DNA of 64,000 bases. Source: an uncultured Ilyobacter sp. (GTDB lineage Bacteria; Fusobacteriota; Fusobacteriia; Fusobacteriales; Fusobacteriaceae). Both the position numbers and the translations under genes were made by a program. The stretch covers positions 372,001-436,000 of the forward strand of contig NZ_OY764866.1 of NCBI RefSeq assembly GCF_963668515.1, read 5' to 3'. Every line of letters starts with the position of its first letter. The stretch's first letter is position 1. The notes under the pieces are model-generated. The model was not told where the DNA came from, did no database searches, and saw only the letters and a program-made list of their open reading frames with translations. This document shows, piece after piece, positions 52,794-60,792 of the stretch.

Positions 52794-53591
52794 GTGATTA
52801 AGTTGTTCAATAGGATGTTAGTGAGATTTGAGAATGAAGAGGAAGTTGAATATTTAACCAGATATGCCAAAGTTATTCAGGAAAAGTACAGTGATATAGA
52901 AGTTGTAGGATTATTTGTAAAGCCGGTAGAGGGGGTAATGAAATATGATCATTTAAAAGGTTACGATCCGACTTCTGCCGATAGGGAACATATTGAAAAG
53001 ATAATTGATTTTGAAAAAGAAGCGGAAGAAAAAAAAGAGAAAAAAATTAAAGAAAGATTTTTATCTATCATGGGGAACGGCGAATTTTATATTCGGTCAG
53101 GAGACCTTTCTGAAGTATTATTAGAAGAATTGAAATTATTTGATATCCTTATAATATCAAAACCTAAAAATATAGATCATGAATTAAAAATTCTTTTTAA
53201 AAATCATTACAGACCAGTTATATTTGTGCCTAACTTGGAAAGTTATTCATTTGAAAAAATATTATTGGCAAATGACCACCGTTTTGAGTCCTATAAATCC
53301 CTGTTTGGTTTTATGGGGATGTTTGAAAAAGTAAAGACTATTGATTCAATTTCAGTAAATGTCCGGGAGGAAGACAGGAAAAACCTCAATATTTATTTTA
53401 ACAAAGCAGGTAGAAATATAGAGTGTTTTTATGAAGAAGGGGATGTAACCAATGTTATTTTGGAATACTCTAATAGGTACGACCTGCTCTTGATGGGAGA
53501 CTTGCAACAATCATTTATTTTTGAAAGAGTAACTGGGAAGCCTGGGGTCAAAATAATAAAAGAGGTAGATAAGCCGATCTTTATGGGCTAG
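52794..53591 (+). CDS. Tandem universal-stress-like protein (UspA fold)
   Basis: About 265 residues with two Usp-like halves. The first runs FNRMLVRFENEEEVEYLTRY to the strand FDILIISKPKN. The second starts SFEKILLANDHRFESYKSLF and ends YDLLLMGDLQQS with VTGKPGVKIIKEVDKPIFMG, recalling the ATP-binding end of Usp domains, although the G-x(2)-G-x(9)-G(S/T) motif is not clear. GTG 52794 follows AGGAAAGGA. It lies between gntR and tctC in the same direction. Usp proteins next to transporters often modulate them; here that is inference. Confidence 0.68.
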   Translation: MIKLFNRMLVRFENEEEVEYLTRYAKVIQEKYSDIEVVGLFVKPVEGVMKYDHLKGYDPTSADREHIEKIIDFEKEAEEKKEKKIKERFLSIMGNGEFYIRSGDLSEVLLEELKLFDILIISKPKNIDHELKILFKNHYRPVIFVPNLESYSFEKILLANDHRFESYKSLFGFMGMFEKVKTIDSISVNVREEDRKNLNIYFNKAGRNIECFYEEGDVTNVILEYSNRYDLLLMGDLQQSFIFERVTGKPGVKIIKEVDKPIFMG

Positions 53592-53626
53592 CCTTTGAAA
53601 GACCTGTCAATTTAAAATGAAACGGT

Positions 53627-53758
53627 TCAAAGTATCATCTTTTGATCTCCGACACCTCAAAGGTAACACCTTTTAAGGTGTATTTGTGTTTTTTTAAAAC
53701 TTTTTGTTGACTTTTGAACAGTTTGGGGTTAACATTATTATTGAAAGGTATGATGTTT
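53627..53758 (+). promoter_or_regulatory. tctCBA control region: promoter and two shared boxes
   Basis: An upstream dyad TCAAAGTATCATCTTTTGA (53627-53645) is followed by TTGACT (53707-53712) and TAACAT (53730-53735), 17 bp apart, and by AAAGGTATGATGTTT (53744-53758) just after the expected start. The same order of elements is found before the alcohol dehydrogenase gene (57505-57603). Confidence 0.68.
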
Positions 53759-53784
53759 AATCAAGAACTTAAGGAGGAATTAAA

Positions 53785-54741
53785 ATGAAAAAATTGTCAT
53801 CAGTACTTGTATTAGTTGTTTTATTAATTCAATCTATTGCTTTTGTAGGTTGCGGTAAAAAGGATGCTGCCGAGGGATTCCCTGAGAAGAATATCGAGAT
53901 GATAGTGCCGTTCGGTGCCGGTGGAGGAACAGATACTGTTGGAAGAACACTTGCGAACTCTATGGAAAAGTATATTGGTAAACCCGTGGTTGTTAATAAC
54001 AGAACAGGTGGATCTGGTGCGGTCGGTATGACAACTGGTGCAAAAGCAAAAGCTGATGGATATACTCTTACAGTTGTTACAAGAGAGATAGTATCTCTAC
54101 CACTTATGGGTCTTGCTCAAATTAAATCAGATGATTTTGACCTATTAGCACTTATTAATCTTGAACCTGCAATTATTCTTGTTAAAGATGATTCTAAATA
54201 TAAAACAGCAAAGGATCTTTTTGATGATGCAAGAGAAAATCCTGGAAAAGTTAAAATGGCAAGTACAGCTAAACCGAATTTCTATGTATTAGGAATTGAA
54301 ATTGATCAAGATATTAAATTTAATCACGTTCCATTTAATGGAGCTGCTGAAGCAATTCCTGCAGTGCTTGGCGGACATACTGATTTCACCATAGTAACTC
54401 CAGGTGAGGCAATTTCTCAAATTAAATCAGGTCAATTAAGACCAATTGGACTTATGGATTCAGAAAGATACCCTGAATTAAAAGACGTTCCTACTTTAAA
54501 AGAGCAAGGGTTTGACATTACTTCAGGAACATGGAGAGGAATTGGTGTACCTAAAGGAACTCCAGACGAGATTAAACAAAAATTATCAGAAGCAATTGAT
54601 AAAGCAGTTAATGATCCTCAATTCAAAAGTATAATGGCTAAATCAAATACTTCAATAAGATACATGAATGCAGAAGAGTTTACTAACTTTGTTAAAAAAG
54701 ATGAAAAAACTATCCAAAAAATTGTAGATGCTTTAAATTAG
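53785..54741 (+). CDS. tctC: Tripartite tricarboxylate transporter substrate-binding lipoprotein (TctC)
   Basis: A 318-residue periplasmic binding lipoprotein (signal VLVLVVLLIQSIAFVGCGKK, lipobox near residue 22). The TctC/Bug core shows FPEKNIEMIVPFGAGGGTDT, VVNNRTGGSGAVGMTTGAKA, FNHVPFNGAAEAIPAVLGGH and SGTWRGIGVPKGTPDEIKQK. GGAGG precedes the ATG. It delivers a carboxylate to TctAB. The ligand is unknown; the family binds citrate, dicarboxylates, nicotinate and aromatic acids. A 13-bp hairpin downstream may set its expression above that of tctBA. Confidence 0.94.
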   Translation: MKKLSSVLVLVVLLIQSIAFVGCGKKDAAEGFPEKNIEMIVPFGAGGGTDTVGRTLANSMEKYIGKPVVVNNRTGGSGAVGMTTGAKAKADGYTLTVVTREIVSLPLMGLAQIKSDDFDLLALINLEPAIILVKDDSKYKTAKDLFDDARENPGKVKMASTAKPNFYVLGIEIDQDIKFNHVPFNGAAEAIPAVLGGHTDFTIVTPGEAISQIKSGQLRPIGLMDSERYPELKDVPTLKEQGFDITSGTWRGIGVPKGTPDEIKQKLSEAIDKAVNDPQFKSIMAKSNTSIRYMNAEEFTNFVKKDEKTIQKIVDALN

Positions 54742-54841
54742 GAAAAACTTAATAGACTGGAATATCTCTTCTAACTGTTAGACTTATGAAGTTGGAAGTT
54801 TTAAAAAAGTGAAACTTTTTAGTCTGGTTTCACTCAAACTT

Positions 54842-54882
54842 TAAGCTAATAGCATTTGATTTATTCATCTGCTATTAGCTTA
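54842..54882 (+). terminator. Perfect 13-bp hairpin between tctC and tctB
   Basis: TAAGCTAATAGCA (54842-54854) pairs perfectly with TGCTATTAGCTTA (54870-54882). No T run follows directly. It may be a partial terminator or an mRNA-stabilising stem that raises binding-protein levels over the membrane subunits. Confidence 0.62.
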
Positions 54883-54983
54883 ATCTGTTATAAACTTAAA
54901 GATTTATTTAATAAGAATAACATTGAAAATAATTTTACAATAGGAATTTATAAAGAGACAATAAATAAAAGAAGGAGTCAGGT

Positions 54984-55442
54984 ATGAAAAAAATAAATAT
55001 TGTAACAGGTATTATCTTTATTATTTTTAGTATTTTTATATTTATTCAGGCCATTGGTTTTAAACAAACTTTAATTGTAGATGCAGGACTAGGGGCAGGT
55101 TTTTTCCCAAAATTGATTGCAGCTGCAACAATTATCTTATCAGTTTTATTGATTGTATCCACTGTAAAGGATGAGAGCTTAACTTCAAAAGTGAGTGATG
55201 TTTTTAATAGTGATATTAAAAAACCTTTGCTTGGAATGGGACTTATCTTGGCGTATGCAGTTTCAATAATGGTATTCGGTTACTTAGTAAGTACAATTAT
55301 TTTCTGTTATGTATTTCTTCATATTTTCAGAGTAAAGAAATTAGTAACAAAAATAGCTGTTTCAGTTATTTTTTCATTAGTAATCTACTTTATATTTGGA
55401 AGCATATTCTTAATCAGTCTTCCTACAGGACTTTTGATGTAG
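54984..55442 (+). CDS. tctB: Tripartite tricarboxylate transporter small membrane subunit (TctB)
   Basis: A 152-residue protein with four hydrophobic segments (IVTGIIFIIFSIFIFIQAIG, FFPKLIAAATIILSVLLIVS, LGMGLILAYAVSIMVFGYLV, VSVIFSLVIYFIFGSIFLIS), as in TctB. GLGAGFFPKL between the first two is the conserved loop. AAGGAG precedes the ATG. It lies between tctC and tctA. Confidence 0.9.
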   Translation: MKKINIVTGIIFIIFSIFIFIQAIGFKQTLIVDAGLGAGFFPKLIAAATIILSVLLIVSTVKDESLTSKVSDVFNSDIKKPLLGMGLILAYAVSIMVFGYLVSTIIFCYVFLHIFRVKKLVTKIAVSVIFSLVIYFIFGSIFLISLPTGLLM

Positions 55443-55486
55443 AAACTTTAATTTTAGAATAATGAATTAATAAAAGGAGAATAATT

Positions 55487-56968
55487 ATGTTTAGTTTAAT
55501 TTTAGGCGGTTTTCAGACTGTATTTGAACCTAGTGTAATGTTATTTTTGATACTTGGGGTACTTGGAGGGATTGTAATAGGGTCGCTTCCAGGTCTAACT
55601 GCAACAATGGGAGTTGCTATACTTCTTCCATTTACATTTGGAATGGAAGCTACACAGGGACTTGTACTATTGTTAGGAATTTATATCGGAGCTATTTATG
55701 GTGGTTCTATCGCTGCGATACTACTGAAAACACCGGGAACACCGGCAGCAGCGGCGACAGTATATGACGGATATTCCCTCGTCCAAAAAGGAGAGGCAAC
55801 AAAGGCCCTTAGTATGTCGGCAATTGCTTCATTTGTGGGAGGACTAATAAGTACAATTATGTTGATGACTGTATCACCATACCTTGCAAAATTTGCACTT
55901 AGATTCAGTGCACCAGAGTACTTTGCACTTGCAGTTTTTGGACTTACGATCATAGCAAGTGTTTCATCAAAAAATATTTTAAAAGGTATATTAGCAGGAT
56001 TTTTTGGACTTATAATAGCAACCTTTGGAATGGATCCAATTACAAGTTATCCGAGATTTACATTTGGTTCGCTGAATCTACTTAATGGATTCTCAGTAAT
56101 TCCCGTTCTCATAGGATTATTTGCAATCTCAGAGGCTCTTTTCCAAATGGAAGCACTAGGAAAATCTGAAGAAAAGTGTGAAGTTGTAATTTTTAAAAAA
56201 GAGTACGTTTCTATGAAAGAGCTTATTCGGGTGGCGCCTACGATGATTAAATCTGCCATTCTGGGTACATTTATTGGTTCAATACCTGGAGCTGGAGCAG
56301 ATATATCTGCATTTGTTTGTTATAATGAAGCGAAGAGAACCTCAAAACATCCTGAAAAATTTGGTACAGGAATCCTTGAAGGAATCGCTGCTCCAGAAGC
56401 CGGAAACAACGGGGTTACAGGTGGAGCTTTAGTACCTTTATTAACATTGGGAGTTCCTGGAGATGCTGTTGCAGCTATCTTGTTGGGAGCATTGGTTGTA
56501 CAGGGGCTTGCACCGGGACCACTTCTGTTTCAACAAAACCCTGATGTTGTTTACGGACTGTTCAGTGCAATGTTTATGGGGAATATCTTTATGTTAATCT
56601 TTGGTCTTATTGGAATTAAACTTTTCAGTAGAGTTTGTGAGATACCTAAAAATATAATTGTTCCACTAATCATATTCTTATCAATAATTGGTTCATACTC
56701 ACTTAATAATAGTATGTTTGATGTATTTGTGGCTATTACATTTGGAATTTTAGGGTACTTCATGATAAAAGTGGGAATCCCTCAATCACCAATTGTTTTA
56801 TCTATAATCCTTGGACCGATGGCAGAGACTAACTTAAGAAAATCAATATTGATGTATGAAGGAAGTTATAGTTTTCTATACACAAGACCGATAACAGTTG
56901 TATTTATTATATTAGCCATTATTTCTATAGTTTCGGCCTATAAGAAGAGCGGAGTTAAAGTGGCTTAA
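55487..56968 (+). CDS. tctA: Tripartite tricarboxylate transporter large membrane subunit (TctA)
   Basis: A 493-residue polytopic protein with the TctA signature GIVIGSLPGLTATMGVAILL near residue 29, YIGAIYGGSIAAILLKTPGT near residue 67, the second glycine-rich GTFIGSIPGAGADISAFVCY near residue 260 and GVTGGALVPLLTLGVPGDAV near residue 310. It forms the ion-driven channel part of the importer. It follows tctB by 44 bp with GGAG. Confidence 0.95.
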   Translation: MFSLILGGFQTVFEPSVMLFLILGVLGGIVIGSLPGLTATMGVAILLPFTFGMEATQGLVLLLGIYIGAIYGGSIAAILLKTPGTPAAAATVYDGYSLVQKGEATKALSMSAIASFVGGLISTIMLMTVSPYLAKFALRFSAPEYFALAVFGLTIIASVSSKNILKGILAGFFGLIIATFGMDPITSYPRFTFGSLNLLNGFSVIPVLIGLFAISEALFQMEALGKSEEKCEVVIFKKEYVSMKELIRVAPTMIKSAILGTFIGSIPGAGADISAFVCYNEAKRTSKHPEKFGTGILEGIAAPEAGNNGVTGGALVPLLTLGVPGDAVAAILLGALVVQGLAPGPLLFQQNPDVVYGLFSAMFMGNIFMLIFGLIGIKLFSRVCEIPKNIIVPLIIFLSIIGSYSLNNSMFDVFVAITFGILGYFMIKVGIPQSPIVLSIILGPMAETNLRKSILMYEGSYSFLYTRPITVVFIILAIISIVSAYKKSGVKVA

Positions 56969-57003
56969 GGGTTTTTGATTTTTAAAATTTTTGGGAGGAT
57001 AAT

Positions 57004-57432
57004 ATGTTTGTAAAAAATACAAAAAAACTTACACTAAAAGCTGCTAAATTAATGGGCGATAGGGCTCTTGAAAAATGTGAAGAGATAGGAAAATCTTTTG
57101 TATTTACTGTTGTAGATGCAGGGGGAAATGTATTGTATATCCAGAGAATGGAGGATGCTTTCTTTACCAGTGTAGGAATAGCAACAGATAAAGCCTTTAC
57201 TGCAGCTGCTGTAAAAAAAGGGACTCATGTTTTGACCAGTATAGTAAAACCTGAAAATGACCTTTTCGGTTTGAATCTTACTAACAATGGTAGAATTATT
57301 ACCTTTGGAGGAGGACTTCCTATCATAGTGGATGGTGAAGTTATTGGAGGAGTAGGTGTTAGTGGTGGATCTGTAGCTGAAGACATGGCTGTAGCTGAAG
57401 CTGCAATTGATATTTTTGAGAAATCTAAATAA
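57004..57432 (+). CDS. GlcG/HbpS-like (DUF336) protein
   Basis: A 142-residue protein of the GlcG/HbpS family. Visible are LTLKAAKLMGDRALEKCEEI, FVFTVVDAGGNVLYIQRMED, TDKAFTAAAVKKGTHVL, LTNNGRIITFGGGLPIIVDG and the terminal GGVGVSGGSVAEDMAVAEAA. The family includes heme-binding and glycolate-operon proteins and enzymes acting on small acids or diols. Its exact role here is unknown. It follows tctA by 35 bp in the same operon, so it probably serves the same carboxylate pathway. Confidence 0.85.
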   Translation: MFVKNTKKLTLKAAKLMGDRALEKCEEIGKSFVFTVVDAGGNVLYIQRMEDAFFTSVGIATDKAFTAAAVKKGTHVLTSIVKPENDLFGLNLTNNGRIITFGGGLPIIVDGEVIGGVGVSGGSVAEDMAVAEAAIDIFEKSK

Positions 57433-57504
57433 AAGAAAAACAGATAAATTCTGACTCTGCAGCGGACTTGTTATATAGCAATATAAAAGCTTAATGCATT
57501 GCGC

Positions 57505-57603
57505 AAAGGTATTATCTTTAACTGGGCGTTTGTTTTTTTTAAAAACTTTTTATTGACTTCAAAGGGTTTTAGAGTTAGAATTTGGTATAAAGGTATGATG
57601 TTT
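57505..57603 (+). promoter_or_regulatory. Control region of the iron alcohol dehydrogenase gene
   Basis: AAAGGTATTATCTTT (57505-57519), then TTGACT (57553-57558) and TAGAAT (57576-57581), 17 bp apart, then AAAGGTATGATGTTT (57589-57603). The arrangement and the last box are the same as before tctC, so both units should answer to one regulator. Confidence 0.7.
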
Positions 57604-57720
57604 CGGGGTGGTGCAAAGTTCTATTAATAGATATTAATGATTATTATCTAGAAAAGGATATAATTTATATTACCTTGTTTTATTACATATTGATTATAAA
57701 ATTTATAAAGGGGTGTTAAT

Positions 57721-58908
57721 GTGAATAATTTTAATTGGAATTTTCCTACAGAACTAGCTTATGGTGAAGGTAGAATCAATGAAGTTGGTGAGATAGCAAA
57801 AACTCATGGAAAAAAAGCTATGATTGCAACTTATGCAAGAGGTGGATTTTTAGATTCAATTATAGATACTGTTGAGACTTCATTAAAAAATGCTGGAATA
57901 GAGTTTGTAACATTTACAGGAATCGAGCCTAATCCGAGAGCTCAAACTATAGATAAGGCCATTGAGAAATTTAAAGCTGAAAAATGTGACCTTGTTATTG
58001 CCCTTGGTGGAGGAAGCGTTATTGATGGTTCTAAATATATAGCTGCCACTAGTTTTTCTGGAGGAAAAGCATGGGACTACGTTGTCCTAGGAGATAGAGT
58101 ACCTAGAGAATATACAGGAGCCTACCCAATTGTATCTATTCCTACAATTTCTGCTTCTGGTTCTGAGTGTAATGCCGGTGGAGTTTTAACTAATGCTGAA
58201 ACAAATGAAAAAAGTTTCTCAAGATCTCCTTACAGATTTCCTAAAGTAGCCATCGTTGATCCTGAACTTCTAACCTCTGTTCCTTTGAGTATTACCAAAG
58301 ATAGCTGTGTAGATATCTTTTCTCACTTAATTGAACATTATTTATCTAGTCATGCAGAATCTGAGTTTGCAGATAGGATGACAGAAGGGATGATCCTCAC
58401 GTTGAAGGAAAATTTTGATAAAATTATTAATAATCTTGCCGATACTGAGGTTAGAGGTCAATTAGCTCTGTGTTCCATATTTGGATGGTCTGGGATTCAG
58501 GCACTCGGAAGAACGGGATCTATCCCAATGCACTCGATAGAGATGCCTTTAAGTGCTATTTATGATTTACCTCATGGGAGAGGAATGACTATAGTTATAC
58601 CACCTTACCTTGAATTAATGGCTGACGTGTTACCTCACAGATGGGCCAAACTAGCAAGAAGATGTTTTGATGTAACAGAGCAGGATGATTTGAAAGCTGC
58701 AAAAATGCTTTCTGGTAAGGTTGTAGAATGGCTAAAGTCTACAGAGTCTTATTTAACTCTTTCTGATGTTAACATCCCAGAGGATCAGTTTGAAAAAATG
58801 GCTGATGATGTAGTTAGAATGTTCCCAGGTTCTGAACCTAACACAACTACAGGTCCAAGACCAGTTACGAAGGAAGAGATTATTAAAGTTTATAACATGT
58901 GTAAATAG
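57721..58908 (+). CDS. Iron-containing alcohol dehydrogenase
   Basis: A 395-residue group III (Fe/Zn) alcohol dehydrogenase. The NAD-binding glycine motif is DLVIALGGGSVIDGSKYIAA near residue 89, with PTISASGSECNAGGVLTNAE near residue 141. Metal ligands are visible in CVDIFSHLIEHYLS (Asp, His near residues 199-203), in SIPMHSIEMPLSAIYD (His) and in LPHGRGM (His). It resembles butanol dehydrogenase-type members. It starts with GTG 57721 after AAGGGG. It shares promoter boxes with tctCBA and would reduce an aldehyde from, or oxidise a hydroxy acid in, that pathway. Confidence 0.92.
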   Translation: MNNFNWNFPTELAYGEGRINEVGEIAKTHGKKAMIATYARGGFLDSIIDTVETSLKNAGIEFVTFTGIEPNPRAQTIDKAIEKFKAEKCDLVIALGGGSVIDGSKYIAATSFSGGKAWDYVVLGDRVPREYTGAYPIVSIPTISASGSECNAGGVLTNAETNEKSFSRSPYRFPKVAIVDPELLTSVPLSITKDSCVDIFSHLIEHYLSSHAESEFADRMTEGMILTLKENFDKIINNLADTEVRGQLALCSIFGWSGIQALGRTGSIPMHSIEMPLSAIYDLPHGRGMTIVIPPYLELMADVLPHRWAKLARRCFDVTEQDDLKAAKMLSGKVVEWLKSTESYLTLSDVNIPEDQFEKMADDVVRMFPGSEPNTTTGPRPVTKEEIIKVYNMCK

Positions 58909-58930
58909 CATTTATAGATAATGTAAGACT

Positions 58931-59035
58931 TTGGTGTATTTTCCAAAACTTAATTACTGAATAAACCGGCAGACTCTCTAGAGTAAATATTCTGAGGGTC
59001 TGTTTTTATATTTAATTGCCGATTGTCTAAGAAAC
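58931..59035. repeat. Dispersed hairpin repeat, copy C
   Basis: Near-identical to copy B (34653-34754) across TTAATTACTGAATAAACCGG and the CAGACTCTC/GAGGGTCTG stem; here the stem is followed by TTTTT, so it could terminate the alcohol dehydrogenase transcript. Similarity with copy A continues weakly to about 59060. From there to 59460 I see no gene; the DNA is A/T-rich with no clear signals. Confidence 0.8.
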
Positions 59036-59471
59036 TGATCTAATTTCAAGACTCCTATCAATTTCCTATCTAGATAGTTTACTATAAAATATAGCATATC
59101 TCTAGGATATACTCCCTTGGATTAACCTTATAAACTTTCTAGCAGCCTCATCTCTATAAAAAACGTAACAGAATTATCCAGTTTTACCAATAATGTTACA
59201 TAAAATAAATTTTTGAAGTATTTTTTTATAAATTGATCCGAATATGAGTAAAAGAAAGGCATCTTTTCATTTTAAATTATCCTTATGAATTCCTTTATTT
59301 ACAACCTTACTCTCCTTTAGGATAGTATCTATCATTTGGATAAATGGGTAATACTCTTATTTTAAGGAAGTTAAAACAGGAAAAATAATGACATAAAAAA
59401 TTAATTGGATAATTATAAAGAGAGCTTATCCTCCTAAAAGAAAACAACATACGCTTCTAATTACTCAATAA

Positions 59472-59501
59472 AGGCAGGCTCTCAAAAGAAGGGACCTGCC
59501 T
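59472..59501 (-). terminator. Terminator of the von Willebrand A gene
   Basis: AGGCAGG (59472-59478) pairs with CCTGCCT (59495-59501), with partial inner pairing. On the minus strand it lies 7 bp past the stop and is followed by a short T run. Confidence 0.65.
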
Positions 59502-59508
59502 CTATACT

Positions 59509-60096
59509 TTATTTCATCCTTTTGTTATACATCATCTCATTCAAGGAATACAGTGCATCGGTTATTCCCTCAGGAGTGGCCTCAAAATCCACGGCATCGT
59601 CCTCATCTATCGAGATCATTTTAGCAGATGCCACAGCATCCTGATTGGCGGCCAAAAATATGAAGTCCCAATTATATCTTTCCTTTTGTCGTTTGATCCT
59701 AGATCCTATCTGCTCATAGGTGTATTCTTTACTGTCATTTTCAAGTCCGTCTGTAAGAATTGAGACAATCACTTTTTCAGGCCTGTCTTCCTCGGGAGTA
59801 TCACTTAGCCGCTCGCCGACGCTGTCTATGGTTCTCCCTATGGCGTCTAACATGGCAGTTGTCCCACCCGGGACATAGGTGGTATCATTTAAAAATGGTA
59901 CAGTCTGAAGATCCTTTCTATCGTAGACAATCTTGTAGTCATCATTGAAAAGTACAAGTGTGAGAGCCGCTTCACCGTCAAACTTTCTTTGCCCCTCAAT
60001 AAAACTGTTGAATCCACCTATAGCATCACTCTTTATGGCCTCCATAGACCCAGACCTGTCGATGATACATATGATCTCATGGTATTTCTCTTTCAT
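59509..60096 (-). CDS. Small von Willebrand factor A domain protein
   Basis: A 195-residue protein made up of one VWA domain. The MIDAS motif IICIIDRSGSMEAIKSDAIG (D-x-S-x-S) is at residue 8, PGGTTAMLDAIGRTIDSVGE (Thr) near residue 72 and VSILTDGLENDS (Asp) near residue 109. No signal peptide or membrane segment is seen, so it is cytoplasmic. GGAGG precedes the ATG. Function unknown; such stand-alone VWA proteins mediate metal-dependent protein contacts. Its neighbours give no clear clue. Confidence 0.88.
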   Translation of the reverse strand: MKEKYHEIICIIDRSGSMEAIKSDAIGGFNSFIEGQRKFDGEAALTLVLFNDDYKIVYDRKDLQTVPFLNDTTYVPGGTTAMLDAIGRTIDSVGERLSDTPEEDRPEKVIVSILTDGLENDSKEYTYEQIGSRIKRQKERYNWDFIFLAANQDAVASAKMISIDEDDAVDFEATPEGITDALYSLNEMMYNKRMK

Positions 60097-60183
60097 TACA
60101 AAGCCTCCTTTTTTATTTCGATAAATAACTCAAATTGCTACTTGGAAGAAAATTTTATGAATTGCTGAATTTATAAGAAGTCG

Positions 60184-60600
60184 TTACTTTTCTCTTGAAA
60201 GAAAAGTAACCAAAAGTTCAAGCCCGTGAAAAATCAGCTAAATGCCCTTGGAAATCCAATAGCAATAAGGAAACTCAGAAAACAAGTTTCTGAGAACCAG
60301 AAAATATACTCGTATCACTCGTTATTTTTTGGCTATTCGCTACGCTCAAACAGTCGATTTTTTCTAAGGATTTCACTGCAGTTATTCTTAACGCTGATTT
60401 TATCAATGGCAAGGGAAAAGAGATAAAAACCTCTCGCAAAAGAAAGCATATATAGTTTGGTTTTAACTCTGTAAAACTCCCTCTTTTTCTCTGCGTCCTC
60501 TGTGACCAAAGTCTTTTGTCCTTATTCGTGTTAATTTTCCTATCTTTTATTAGTGTCCATTCGTGACAAAATCTTTTGATTCTGATATTCAGATAAATTC
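60184..60600. repeat. Intergenic repeat block left of the photolyase gene
   Basis: A hairpin TTACTTTTCT/AGAAAAGTAA (60184-60209) is followed by non-coding sequence and, from about 60385, by a stretch repeated at 62532-62740: TATTCTTAACGCTGATTTT, CAATGGCAAGGGAAAAG and TCTGCGTCCTCTGTGACCAA in order. A short frame at 60226-60426 is part of the repeat and has no ribosome site. The repeat then ends in CATTCGTGACAAAATCTTTT. Confidence 0.8.
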
Positions 60601-60792
60601 AATACTTTATTTTGAAATAAAAGAGCAACTCAAGTTAAATAACATCAATATATTTATCCCTAAATCAATTTTCTCCCAGTCTTGAATAATTCCTCTATTG
60701 AAATCTATTGAAAAAAATAATATATAAAAAAATTTTTTTGTATTTTTTTGTATATGAAATATAGTAGTCGGAAAAATAAAGAGGGATGGAAA

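Noticed and set aside
57433-57720. Riboswitch before the alcohol dehydrogenase gene
   Set aside because: The conserved parts match the tctC promoter as DNA boxes and no terminator-antiterminator pair is visible.
60226-60426. A 66-codon plus-strand frame in the repeat left of the photolyase gene
   Set aside because: It has no ribosome site and lies within a non-coding repeat block with hairpins. The codon pattern does not look protein-like.
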